Both the position numbers and the translations under genes were made by a program. From assembly GCA_003525525.1 (NCBI GenBank), contig DQED01000001.1, positions 1 to 6,142 on the forward strand: a stretch of DNA of 6,142 nt. Reading direction: 5' to 3'. This document shows, one piece after another, positions 1 through 6,142 of this stretch (position 1 is its first letter; each line of letters starts with the position of its first letter). The DNA is from Desulfovibrio sp. Lineage in GTDB: Bacteria; Desulfobacterota; Desulfovibrionia; Desulfovibrionales; Desulfovibrionaceae. The notes under the pieces were generated by a model. That model saw only the letters and a program-made list of their open reading frames with translations. It was not told the DNA's origin and did not search any database.

Positions 1-1
1 G

Positions 2-1834
2 GTCGGCGATGTCGGAGATGACCCCGAGCACCGCGCCGATGCCCTGCGCCTGCTGTCCCAGGTCGCGCATGTTGCCCTTGAGCCTGTCCGCGGCTTCGCG
101 CACGCCGCCCACCGCGGCTGTGACCTGGGACACGAGCCCGGCCCCTTCGCGGGCCTTGTCCCCGGCCTCCTGCGCGCCCCGGGCGGTGTCGCCGGCGTTT
201 TTGGCCACTTCAAGGATCGTGGCGTTCATCTCCTCCACGGCCGTGACCGTGTCCTGGACGCGGTTGTTCTGTTCCTGGGCTCCCTGGTTGCCCTGGTCGA
301 TCCGGGCGGAGAGCTCCCGGGAGGCCGTGGCCATGCGGTCGGAAACGGCCGAAGCCTTGGACGCGGCGTCGGCGATAAGGGCGTTTTGCGCCTCGATGCG
401 GTTTTTCTGGGCGGTTATGCCGGTCAGGTCGTTCCAGAACACCAGGCAGCCGAGGAGGCTGCCGTCCATGTCGTAAAAGGGCGTGGTGTCCACGTGCAGG
501 TGCAGCAGCCGGCCGCTTCTGGTCGTGAAGTCCACGTCCAGGGACAGGCCCTGGCGCGCGGCGACGGTCTTGTGCGTCAGGGTTTCCCGACCCGGCTCGT
601 CGTAGAAAAGCGCTCCCGCGTCCTGCCCTTTGGCGGATTCGGGCGTGGCGCGCAGTTCCAGGAGTTCCAGGGCCTGGCGGTTGATCCACAGGATGCGGCT
701 GTCCGGCCCGGCCACGGCGCAGGGGGCGGGGATGCCGTCCAGCACGCCCTGGGCGAAGCCGAGGCGCTCCTTGAGTTCGCCGACCATGCGCTGCAGGTTG
801 CCGGCCAGGGCGGCGAGTTCGAAGCGGAAGGTTCCTTCGAGGGCGGCGTGCAGGTCGCCCCCGGCGATCCGGGCGGTATAGGCCGCCATGCGGGACAGGG
901 GGTGCAGCACCAGGCCCCGGTTGGCCAGGGCGATGCCGGCCACGGCCAGGACGAGGGCCAGACCGCCGATCGCGAACACGATCGTGCGCTGCCTGCGGGC
1001 GAGCGCGGTCATGTCGGCCTCGTAGGCCGTCATGCACACGGTCCAACCCGTGGTCGGCACCCGGGCCAGGGCCATGTATTTGCGCTCGCCCTGCCAGTCG
1101 TAGGACAGGGTGCCTTCCTTGCGGGCCAGGGCTTCCTTGATGAACGCGACATCCGCCATGTTGTTGAGCAGCAGGCTCTTGTCCGTGCCGTGGGCGATGA
1201 CCGTGCCCGCGGCGTCGACCATGAAGGCGTAGCCGCGCTCGCCGAAGCGCAGGGGATCGATGAAGTCCTTGGTGTAGACGTTCCACTTGGGGCACACGGC
1301 CACGCCGCCGAGGAGCTTGCCCGAGGCGTCGCGCACGGCCTTGGCCACCACGAAGATGAGGATGTCGCCGCTGCGTGCGGACAGGACCTTGTCCGTGAAC
1401 ACCATGTCCTTGCCGGCGAGCACGCCTTTGACGTAGTCGCGGTCGGCGCGGCTGCCCCCGGCCATGTCCTCCTTCTTGGCGTTGTAGCCGGCCACGATCT
1501 TGCCGGAGGTGTCGAAGGCGAAGATGGCCCAGTACTGCTGGTAGCTTTCGATGTAGTTGCGAAACCGCGCGGCCAGCCGTCCGCTGTCGCCGGCAAGCCC
1601 CTCCACGACCGCGTCCTGGGTGGACAGCGCCCTGGCCACGTCGGCCGCGTCGCCGAGGTACAGTTCGAGGGTGCGGCTCGCGCCCGTGGCCAGTTGCCGC
1701 AACGAGGACTCCTCGAGGCGGGTGGCCATTTCGTAGGAAGAGGTGGAGACGTACCCGACCAGAACGAGCACGGCGGCAAGGACCAGGGCGGCGACAAGCA
1801 GGGTGAGGACCGTATTGATGCTCGCTTTTTTCAT
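2..1834 (-). CDS. Methyl-accepting chemotaxis protein (dCache-HAMP-PAS-signalling), C-terminus beyond window
   Basis: A transmembrane chemoreceptor that should sense a periplasmic ligand, and possibly a cytoplasmic signal, and control the CheA kinase through CheW. The reading frame is open from ATG at 1834 to the left edge, giving 611 residues. The start is set by GGAGG at 1840-1844, five bases upstream, and by the typical beginning MKKASIN. Visible parts: membrane segment at about 7-29; periplasmic dCache-like region at about 33-270; second membrane segment at 285-304; HAMP at about 306-358; a PAS-like domain at about 360-472 starting near [12 protein letters not shown]; then the coiled-coil signalling region with a methylation-type helix around VEEMNATI. 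The frame leaves the window at VISDIAD, just before the conserved hairpin tip, so about 166 residues should follow if it matches the neighbouring receptor. It aligns with that receptor without net gaps: Arg129, Tyr134, Tyr271 and Asp611 fall at identical numbers. The ligand cannot be predicted. The gap is a window edge, not a visible mutation. Confidence 0.95.
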   Translation of the reverse strand, partial: MKKASINTVLTLLVAALVLAAVLVLVGYVSTSSYEMATRLEESSLRQLATGASRTLELYLGDAADVARALSTQDAVVEGLAGDSGRLAARFRNYIESYQQYWAIFAFDTSGKIVAGYNAKKEDMAGGSRADRDYVKGVLAGKDMVFTDKVLSARSGDILIFVVAKAVRDASGKLLGGVAVCPKWNVYTKDFIDPLRFGERGYAFMVDAAGTVIAHGTDKSLLLNNMADVAFIKEALARKEGTLSYDWQGERKYMALARVPTTGWTVCMTAYEADMTALARRQRTIVFAIGGLALVLAVAGIALANRGLVLHPLSRMAAYTARIAGGDLHAALEGTFRFELAALAGNLQRMVGELKERLGFAQGVLDGIPAPCAVAGPDSRILWINRQALELLELRATPESAKGQDAGALFYDEPGRETLTHKTVAARQGLSLDVDFTTRSGRLLHLHVDTTPFYDMDGSLLGCLVFWNDLTGITAQKNRIEAQNALIADAASKASAVSDRMATASRELSARIDQGNQGAQEQNNRVQDTVTAVEEMNATILEVAKNAGDTARGAQEAGDKAREGAGLVSQVTAAVGGVREAADRLKGNMRDLGQQAQGIGAVLGVISDIAD

Positions 1835-1839
1835 GCCTT

Positions 1840-1844
1840 CCTCC
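1840..1844 (-). promoter_or_regulatory. Ribosome binding site of the first receptor
   Basis: GGAGG on the minus strand lies five bases before the ATG at 1834. It is a strong Shine-Dalgarno match and fixes the start of this gene, whose stop is outside the window. Confidence 0.8.
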
Positions 1845-1934
1845 GGTCGGGGCATGTGCCGCGGGCGGCGGACGGCATGGGCCATGCGCGCTCGCCGACG
1901 GCACGTTTGCCAGATTGTTAATACTTGGATGTAA

Positions 1935-1964
1935 AATATAACAGAATGTTGCGCATTGTTGCAA
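1935..1964 (-). promoter_or_regulatory. Putative sigma70-type promoter for the first receptor
   Basis: On the minus strand TTGCAA (1959-1964) and TATATT (1935-1940) are separated by 18 bases. They match the -35 and -10 consensus at 4 of 6 and 5 of 6 positions. The surrounding stretch of about 1915-1980 is clearly more AT-rich than the rest of the window, as expected of a promoter in a GC-rich genome. Transcription would start near 1928, leaving a leader of about 94 bases. An inverted repeat ATTG-TTG-CAAT (1955-1965) overlaps the -35 box and could be a protein-binding site. This is assigned by eye only. Confidence 0.5.
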
Positions 1965-2074
1965 TCGGAAAACAGAAGTCTGGCGTGTCGGCGCACGCCC
2001 GGGCGCGTGCCGTGCCTCGCCGCGTCCCTGCGCCGCTGCGCGCGTGGAGGCTTCAGCGTATTTCTTGGGTATTA

Positions 2075-2103
2075 TTGACATAAAATAAGCACCAATCTAT
2101 CCT
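2075..2103 (+). promoter_or_regulatory. Putative sigma70-type promoter for the orphan gene
   Basis: A perfect -35 box TTGACA (2075-2080) is followed after 17 bases by TATCCT (2098-2103), which matches the -10 consensus at 4 of 6 positions. The spacing is optimal and the spacer begins with an AT-rich run. Transcription would start near 2110, giving a leader of about 29 bases before the preferred ATG. This is the best-looking promoter in the window and supports the gene being expressed on its own. Confidence 0.6.
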
Positions 2104-2127
2104 GATGCCGTATCCGCAACAACCGGC

Positions 2128-2131
2128 AGGA
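2128..2131 (+). promoter_or_regulatory. Ribosome binding site deciding the orphan gene start
   Basis: AGGA at 2128-2131 lies seven bases before the ATG at 2139 but only one base before the in-frame ATG at 2133. Normal spacing therefore favours 2139. The match is modest, so 2133 (two residues longer) is not excluded. Confidence 0.5.
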
Positions 2132-2138
2132 CATGTTG

Positions 2139-3038
2139 ATGGCTCAGGGAAGACCGAAAACCGTACGCGTCAACGGCACGGGCGAAAAGCTCTACATGGC
2201 CCTGAAGCTGTCGGGCCTGTCATGGGGCGCCCGCGTGGGGCCGAACCATATCTCCGCCAACGACCGTTGGGCCCAGTGCGGACTGCCGCGCAGCATCAAC
2301 ACCGTCATCGAGGACATCCGTTCGGGCATCCCGGCGCACCGCCTGGAACGCTACGCCGGATTTTTCCAGGTTCCGGTCCATGTGTTCGTCGATGCGGCCA
2401 TCGGCGCGTATTCGGCGGCTTTTTCCTGCGAGGTCTTGCGGCACAAAAACAGATTCGTCGGCGGGGGCGCCCTGGACGTCTGCCTCTACGACAACCAGGC
2501 GCGCAAACATATCACGGCGCACAACGGCGTTGCGGCGAACTACCCCCTGTACCAGCTCCTGTCGGGCGTGCACAGAATCTATTACCGGCCCGAGGGGCGC
2601 GACGTCATTTTCCTGGGCGTGGCCAGGACCGAGGCGCAGACGGACGAGGGCATCGCCATCGCCGGCGTCGTCGTCATCGACGGCATCCCCTTGGAATTGC
2701 GCGGCACGGTCTTCCGTTGGAACAACTTCGTCCACGTCCATTACCATTCGGAAGACTTCCAGCTCCTGGGCTACATGGTCGGCCCCAATCCGATGGAATC
2801 CATGCTGATGCGCCGACGCGACCCGTTTTACCTGAAGCTGCGGGGACTGTCCGGGAACCTGGAATTCAGCGCAGAGCCGGACCGCTTTACGGCATGCGCG
2901 GTCAAGCAGCGCCTGGCGGAGGGGCAGGGGATGTCCGCGGCGTTCGATACGCTGCTTACGCGCACGCTGCGTGAAAAGCCGCTGACGCAAGAGGACGCGG
3001 ACTATGCGGCGGTGACGGCGTATTTCGCCGGCGTCTAG
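2139..3038 (+). CDS. Uncharacterised protein with XRE-like helix-turn-helix N-terminus
   Basis: I do not recognise this protein of 299 residues (301 if the ATG at 2133 is used). Residues about 36-86 read like a Cro/CI (XRE) DNA-binding fold: a helix around RWAQCGL, a recognition-type helix around SINTVIEDIRSG, then LERYAGFFQVPVHVF, which resembles the usual end of such domains, where a 'V(P/S)xxxF/L' stretch follows the last helix. The remaining 200 or so residues match no family I can name. They contain alternating hydrophobic stretches suggesting beta strands (for example AIAGVVVIDGI), a histidine-rich run FVHVHYH at about 198-203, and no signal peptide or membrane segment, so it is probably cytoplasmic. 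It stands alone on the plus strand with its own promoter, divergent from one receptor and convergent on the next. It could regulate the shared upstream region, but that is inference. The coding frame is secure; the function is not. Confidence 0.8.
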   Translation: MAQGRPKTVRVNGTGEKLYMALKLSGLSWGARVGPNHISANDRWAQCGLPRSINTVIEDIRSGIPAHRLERYAGFFQVPVHVFVDAAIGAYSAAFSCEVLRHKNRFVGGGALDVCLYDNQARKHITAHNGVAANYPLYQLLSGVHRIYYRPEGRDVIFLGVARTEAQTDEGIAIAGVVVIDGIPLELRGTVFRWNNFVHVHYHSEDFQLLGYMVGPNPMESMLMRRRDPFYLKLRGLSGNLEFSAEPDRFTACAVKQRLAEGQGMSAAFDTLLTRTLREKPLTQEDADYAAVTAYFAGV

Positions 3039-3103
3039 GCCGCGATCGTTCCTGGTCCGTCCGTGTTTTTCCGGAAAAGAACGGATTGAGCGAATGGTCC
3101 CCG

Positions 3104-3121
3104 AAAAGCGGAGGCGCTTTT
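3104..3121. terminator. Possible bidirectional terminator between convergent genes
   Basis: AAAAGCG (3104-3110) and CGCTTTT (3115-3121) form a perfect 7-bp stem with a 4-base loop. The A-run on one side and T-run on the other give a short U-tract in transcripts of either strand. It lies 65 bases after the stop of the orphan gene and about 80 bases after the stop of the middle receptor, which are convergent. The stem is short and the T-run is part of it, so strength is uncertain. A separate palindrome TTTTCCGGAAAA sits nearby at 3067-3078. Confidence 0.45.
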
Positions 3122-3155
3122 ACGGACGCGTCGCGCGCCCCGCACGGCAGGGAAG

Positions 3156-3183
3156 CGCCCCGGCCGGCGTTGCGGCCGGGGCG
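3156..3183 (-). terminator. GC-rich hairpin after the middle receptor
   Basis: CGCCCCGGCCG (3156-3166) and CGGCCGGGGCG (3173-3183) pair perfectly over 11 bp with a 6-base loop. The hairpin starts about 19 bases after the receptor stop codon. The transcript continues with CUUCCCUG, so the U-tract is poor. It may be a terminator or a 3'-end stabilising structure. Confidence 0.5.
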
Positions 3184-3202
3184 GTACGAAGAGGAAAGGC
3201 CG

Positions 3203-5536
3203 TTACGCGCCGAGGGCGGCCTGCCCGCCGCCCTGGATGCCGGCCACGAGCGCGGTCAGGTTCTGGGCCAGTTCGGCCAGTTCGGTCACGGCTTGGGCGG
3301 ACTGGGACATGGCGTCGGCCGTTTCCGAGGCGATGCTGCTGATGGCTTCGATGGAGCGGTTGATCTCCTCGGACGTGGCGGACTGCTGTTCGGCCGCCGT
3401 GGCGATGGCGCGGACCTGGTCGCCGGCCGCCTGGACCACGCTCACGATCTCGGCAAGCGCCGCGCCCGAACGCTCGGCCAGGGCGGTCGCCGTATCCACG
3501 GCGGCCGCGGCCTCGTCCACCATGTGTTCGGTCTCGGCCGTGCCGTGCTGGATGCCGGAAATGGCTTCGCCGACCTCCTTGGTCGCGTGCATGGTCTTCT
3601 CGGCGAGCTTGCGCACTTCGTCGGCCACGACCGCGAAGCCGCGTCCTGCTTCGCCGGCGCGCGCCGCCTCGATGGCGGCGTTTAAAGCGAGCAGATTGGT
3701 CTGGTCGGCGATGTCGGAGATGACCCCGAGCACCGTGCCGATGCCCTGCGCCTGCTGCCCCAGGGCGTGCATGTTGTCCCGGAGCCTGGTCGAGGCGTCG
3801 CGCACGGACCCCACGGACCCCACGACCCGCGACACCAGTTCGGCCCCTTCCCGGGCCTTGTCCCCGGCTTCCTGGGCGTCCCGTGCGGTTTCGCCGGCGT
3901 TTCGCGCCACTTCGAGGATGGTGGCGTTCATTTCCTCCACGGCCGTGACCGTGTCCTGGACGCGGTGGTTCTGTTCCCGGGCTCCCCGGCTCGACTGCTC
4001 GATCTGCGCCGAAAGCTCCTGGGAGGCCGCGGCCATGCGGTCGGCCACTGCGAGCGCCTTGGCCGCGGTTTGCGCGATGACGGCGTTTTGCGCCTCGATG
4101 CGGCTTTTTTGCTCGTGGATTTCCGTGAGATCCAGCCAGAAGGAAATGGAACCGAGCATGTTGCCGTCGAGGTCGAAAAACGGGGTCGTGCGCACGGCGA
4201 CATGCAGGTCCCTGCCCGAAGGCGTCCGGTAGTCGATTTCCTGATCCAGGGCCCGGCGTTCCCGGATGGCCCGGTCGGAGAGGGTTTCGCGCTGCGCGTC
4301 GTCGCGGTAGAACGCGCCCGAGCGCGTGCCGACGTAGGACTCCGGCGTGCCGGGCTTTTCCAGCAGGCGGCAGAGGTGGTCGTTGACCCAGGTCATGGCA
4401 TAGTCCGGGCTGACGATGCCGCAGGGGGTGGGGATGCCATCGAGCACGCCCTGGGCGAAGCCGAGCCGCGTTTTGAGCTGCCCCACCATGTGCCGCAGGG
4501 CGTCGGCGAACGCGCCCAGTTCCGCCCGGAACGTCCCGTCGAGGGTGGCGCTCAGGTCCCCCTCGGCCACGCGCCTGGTGAACGTGCCGAGGGAAAGCAG
4601 CGGGCGCAGCACCAGCCGGCGAGTGAGGACCGTGATGAGGCCCGCGACCACGACCACCACGGCCAGGCCGATGCCGGAAAGCGCCAGCCGTTGCTGCCGG
4701 GCCAGGGCGGTCATTTCGTCGGTGTAAAACGACATGCACACGAGCCAGCCCGTGGCGGGGATCTGCGCGACCGCCATGACCTTGGCTTCGCCTTTCCAGT
4801 CGTAGGCAAAGGTTCCGGAGCCCACGTCCAGGGCCTTGCGCACGAAGGATTCCCGGGAAAGGTCGGTGAGGATGAGGTTCTTGTCCCCGCCGTGGGCGAT
4901 GAGCCGGCCCTGGCTGTCGAGCATGAAGGCGTAGCCGCGCTTGCCGAAGCGGACGGCGTCGATGGTGTGGGCCGTGAAATCGCTCAAAAGCGGCGTGGCG
5001 GCCACGCCGCCGACCACCTTGCCGTCCGCGCCGCGCACGGCCTTGGCCACGACGTAGATGCGGGCGTCGCCGGTCGCGGCCTTCACGACCGAGCGGCTGA
5101 ACACGAGATCCTTGCCGTCGAGGATGGCCCGGACGTAATCCTTGTCGGCCCGGTCGCCACCGGTGAGATCCTTGCCGTCGGCGTTGACGCCGGCAAGGAT
5201 CCTGCCTTTGGCGTCGAACAGAAAAAAGGAGAAATAGTCCGTGAATCCCTGGGCGTAGGAGCGCAGTCGTTCCTTGGCGCGCTCCGGGGAGCCGGCGAAG
5301 GCCTCCTTGATGGCGTCCTGGGAGGCCAGGGAATCGACGACCTGCGCCGTGCCGCGCAGATACGTGGACGTGCTGTCGGCCGTGGCGCGGGCCAGCTCGG
5401 ACAGGGCCTGCGTCTGTATCGTATCGGCCATGTCCAGGGACGAATGGGAGACGTAGACGACGAGGACGGCGACGCCGGCCAGGATGGACAGGGTAACGGC
5501 CACGGCCAGGATCGCGTTGATGCCGGCTTTACGCAT
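3203..5536 (-). CDS. Methyl-accepting chemotaxis protein, complete (dCache-HAMP-PAS-signalling)
   Basis: A complete 777-residue membrane chemoreceptor. ATG at 5536 is chosen because AAAGGAG lies five bases upstream and the protein then starts MRKAGIN, directly before the first membrane segment (7-29). The longer in-frame start at 5704 would add 56 residues rich in Arg and Pro. Domains: periplasmic dCache-like sensor about 33-270 (with GDRADKDYV at 127-135 and [11 protein letters not shown] around 197-207); membrane segment 285-305; HAMP about 306-358; PAS-like 358-472; signalling coiled coil from about 500, with the highly conserved tip [16 protein letters not shown] to [12 protein letters not shown] (611-641). 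Likely methylation pairs are Glu534-Glu535, Gln717-Gln718 and Glu723-Glu724, by analogy with other MCPs. About 148 residues follow the tip, which fits a long-hairpin class (roughly 40H). The C-terminus ends in GQAALGA and lacks the CheR-binding NWETF-type tail. Partners are expected to be CheW and CheA; the ligand is unknown. A same-strand receptor gene lies 186 bp upstream, too far for translational coupling. Confidence 0.97.
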   Translation of the reverse strand: MRKAGINAILAVAVTLSILAGVAVLVVYVSHSSLDMADTIQTQALSELARATADSTSTYLRGTAQVVDSLASQDAIKEAFAGSPERAKERLRSYAQGFTDYFSFFLFDAKGRILAGVNADGKDLTGGDRADKDYVRAILDGKDLVFSRSVVKAATGDARIYVVAKAVRGADGKVVGGVAATPLLSDFTAHTIDAVRFGKRGYAFMLDSQGRLIAHGGDKNLILTDLSRESFVRKALDVGSGTFAYDWKGEAKVMAVAQIPATGWLVCMSFYTDEMTALARQQRLALSGIGLAVVVVVAGLITVLTRRLVLRPLLSLGTFTRRVAEGDLSATLDGTFRAELGAFADALRHMVGQLKTRLGFAQGVLDGIPTPCGIVSPDYAMTWVNDHLCRLLEKPGTPESYVGTRSGAFYRDDAQRETLSDRAIRERRALDQEIDYRTPSGRDLHVAVRTTPFFDLDGNMLGSISFWLDLTEIHEQKSRIEAQNAVIAQTAAKALAVADRMAAASQELSAQIEQSSRGAREQNHRVQDTVTAVEEMNATILEVARNAGETARDAQEAGDKAREGAELVSRVVGSVGSVRDASTRLRDNMHALGQQAQGIGTVLGVISDIADQTNLLALNAAIEAARAGEAGRGFAVVADEVRKLAEKTMHATKEVGEAISGIQHGTAETEHMVDEAAAAVDTATALAERSGAALAEIVSVVQAAGDQVRAIATAAEQQSATSEEINRSIEAISSIASETADAMSQSAQAVTELAELAQNLTALVAGIQGGGQAALGA

Positions 5537-5541
5537 GGGGA

Positions 5542-5548
5542 CTCCTTT
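5542..5548 (-). promoter_or_regulatory. Ribosome binding site deciding the middle receptor start
   Basis: AAAGGAG on the minus strand, five bases before the ATG at 5536, is close to the ideal Shine-Dalgarno sequence. It rules in favour of this ATG over the in-frame upstream ATG at 5704. Confidence 0.85.
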
Positions 5549-5583
5549 GGAAAGCTCGCCGGATGCGCGGCGGCGCGGCGACA

Positions 5584-5599
5584 CGCCGACGCGTCGGCG
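5584..5599. repeat. 16-bp perfect palindrome in the middle receptor leader
   Basis: CGCCGACGCGTCGGCG is its own reverse complement, centred between 5591 and 5592, 48 bases upstream of the receptor ATG. A dyad without spacer suits a dimeric DNA-binding protein. In RNA it would fold only with a tight loop. The GC-rich background raises the chance of a random palindrome. Confidence 0.5.
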
Positions 5600-5613
5600 G
5601 TGATGCGGCAGTC

Positions 5614-5642
5614 CCCATAGCCGCGAACGGGGAGGGAGGCAA
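5614..5642 (-). promoter_or_regulatory. Weak promoter candidate for the middle receptor
   Basis: On the minus strand TTGCCT (5637-5642) and TATGGG (5614-5619) are 17 bases apart, with 4 of 6 and 3 of 6 matches to the sigma70 consensus. The -10 match is poor and the context is not AT-rich. It is the best candidate I could find in this gap. I saw no convincing sigma54 (GG-N10-GC) or flagellar sigma28 site. Transcription might also enter from the upstream receptor. Confidence 0.2.
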
Positions 5643-5673
5643 GCCGGATTTGTGACGAAAGGGACAAGTACGT

Positions 5674-5714
5674 CCCCCGGCGCGTCGTCGACAGGGGGCT
5701 GCACGCGCCGGGGG
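5674..5714 (-). terminator. GC-rich hairpin after the right-hand receptor
   Basis: CCCCCGGCGCGT (5674-5685) and ACGCGCCGGGGG (5703-5714) pair perfectly over 12 bp around a 17-base loop, starting 8 bases after the stop codon of the right-hand receptor. No U-tract follows (the transcript reads ACGUACUUGUCCC). It resembles in position the hairpin after the middle receptor, which makes a role in 3'-end formation or termination plausible. Confidence 0.45.
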
Positions 5715-5722
5715 ATGGGAAG

Positions 5723-6142
5723 CTAGGCGGTCAGGGCGGCCTGTCCGCCGCCCCGGATGTCGGCCACGAGCGCGGACAGGGTGCGGGCCAGTTCGGCCAA
5801 GTCGTTCACGGCCCGGGCGGATTCCTCCATGGCCCCGGCCGTTTCCGAGGCGATGCGGCTGATGGCTTCGATGGAGCGGTTGATCTCCTCGGATGTGGCG
5901 GACTGCTGCTCGGCCGCCGTGGCGATGGCGCTGACCTGGTCTCCGGCCGCCTGGACCACGGTCACGATTTCGGAAAGCGCCGCGCCCGAGCGCTCGGCCA
6001 GGGCCGTGGCCGTGTCCACGGCCGCGGCGGCGTCGTCCATCATCTGCGCGGTTGCGGCCGTGCCGCGCTGGATGCCGGAAATGGCTTCGCCGACCTCCTT
6101 GGTCGCGTGCATGGTTTTTTCGGCGAGCTTTCTCACCTCGTC
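5723..6142 (-). CDS. Methyl-accepting chemotaxis protein, C-terminal 139 residues only
   Basis: This is the C-terminal end of a third receptor; its start lies beyond the right edge. The frame enters at the end of the hairpin tip ([17 protein letters not shown]) and runs to TAG at 5723-5725, with no internal start implied: the GTG at 6136 is the Val of DEVRKL. The fragment is the descending helix of the signalling hairpin, including the methylation-type segment [17 protein letters not shown] (Gln79-Gln80 and Glu85-Glu86 of the fragment), and it ends GQAALTA without a CheR-tethering tail. By hand alignment it has the same length as residues 639-777 of the middle receptor and differs at about 22 of 139 positions. 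The sensor part cannot be seen, so its ligand class is unknown. Confidence 0.93.
   Translation of the reverse strand, partial: DEVRKLAEKTMHATKEVGEAISGIQRGTAATAQMMDDAAAAVDTATALAERSGAALSEIVTVVQAAGDQVSAIATAAEQQSATSEEINRSIEAISRIASETAGAMEESARAVNDLAELARTLSALVADIRGGGQAALTA

Larger units (their letters stand above)
1835..2138. other. 304-bp divergent intergenic region
   Basis: This gap separates the first receptor (minus) from the plus-strand orphan gene. From left to right it holds the receptor leader with a small inverted repeat GCATGG-G-CCATGC (1875-1887), the AT-rich receptor promoter, a GC-rich segment (1981-2060) with short inverted repeats such as GGCGTG/CACGCC (1982-1987 and 1994-1999), and the AT-rich promoter of the orphan gene. 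I see no convincing small gene or RNA gene here. Open frames crossing it lack codon structure and look like GC-rich shadows. Confidence 0.6.

Noticed and set aside
2..1834. Truncated or broken receptor gene
   Set aside because: The frame is open without stops or shifts and aligns throughout with the middle receptor. The missing end is caused by the window edge.
210..2081. Long open frames overlapping the first receptor on both strands (also 386-1921)
   Set aside because: They are low-complexity Arg/Gly/Pro or Ala/Gly/His-rich translations typical of shadow frames in GC-rich DNA. The receptor frame has clear domain content.
2105..2974. Alternative frames over the orphan gene (2105-2974 plus, 2220-2990 minus)
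   Set aside because: The 2139-3038 frame has the promoter and ribosome binding site and a more protein-like composition with a helix-turn-helix pattern; the others are biased shadow translations.
3203..3240. CheR-tethering pentapeptide at the receptor C-terminus
   Set aside because: The middle and right-hand receptors end in GQAALGA and GQAALTA; no NWETF-like motif is present.
3803..3828. 9-bp tandem repeat (two copies of CACGGACCC plus a degenerate third)
   Set aside because: It encodes a Gly-Ser-Val repeat in the receptor coil, but the paralogue has the same length here, so it arose by substitution and not by repeat insertion.
3767..5620. 617-codon plus-strand open frame antisense to the middle receptor, and the minus-strand frame 3120-4739
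   Set aside because: Composition is that of a shadow frame, no domain is recognisable, and both lie over a well-supported receptor gene.
5537..5704. N-terminal extension of the middle receptor to an in-frame ATG at 5704
   Set aside because: The extra 56 residues are Arg/Pro-rich and would place foreign sequence before the membrane anchor. The internal ATG at 5536 has an ideal ribosome binding site and matches the start of the paralogue.
1..6142. CRISPR array, insertion sequence, phage attachment site, tRNA or rRNA
   Set aside because: No regularly spaced repeats, transposase frame, terminal inverted repeats or RNA-gene sequence were found. The long similar stretches are receptor paralogues, not mobile elements.

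Overview
This window is GC-rich and dominated by chemotaxis receptors. It looks like accessory chromosome of a high-GC Desulfovibrio-type deltaproteobacterium (Desulfovibrionaceae). That placement is an inference from base composition, from the style of the receptors (periplasmic dCache, HAMP, PAS, signalling hairpin) and from their tandem multiplication. No rRNA, tRNA or other marker gene is present to confirm it.

Layout. Three methyl-accepting chemotaxis protein (MCP) genes lie in the same orientation on the minus strand. The gene at the left edge (2-1834) has its start but loses its C-terminal end to the window edge. The middle gene (3203-5536) is complete at 777 residues. The gene at the right edge (5723-6142) shows only its last 139 residues. 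Between the first and second receptors sits one plus-strand gene (2139-3038). It encodes a protein I do not recognise, with an N-terminal segment resembling an XRE/Cro-type helix-turn-helix followed by about 200 uncharacterised residues. It is divergent from receptor 1, with a 304-bp shared upstream region carrying a good promoter for each direction. It converges on receptor 2, with a 164-bp gap containing hairpins.

How they work together. The receptors are membrane-anchored sensors that should report to CheW and CheA through their cytoplasmic hairpin tips; no che gene lies in the window. The first two are collinear without any net insertion or deletion over the 611 residues that can be compared. 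Their ligand-binding halves have diverged strongly while the signalling halves are nearly identical, and the third matches the second at about 84% over the visible tail. This is the pattern of tandem duplication followed by sensor diversification, all feeding one signalling pathway. The plus-strand protein could be a local DNA-binding regulator acting on the shared upstream region, or an unrelated insertion; the sequence alone does not decide.

Regulatory signals. There are sigma70-like promoters for receptor 1 and for the plus-strand gene, clear Shine-Dalgarno sequences that settle the starts, GC-rich hairpins shortly after the stop codons of receptors 2 and 3, and in the receptor 2 leader a 16-bp perfect palindrome plus a possible long-range pairing that covers the start codon. 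I found no CRISPR array, RNA gene, insertion sequence or attachment site.
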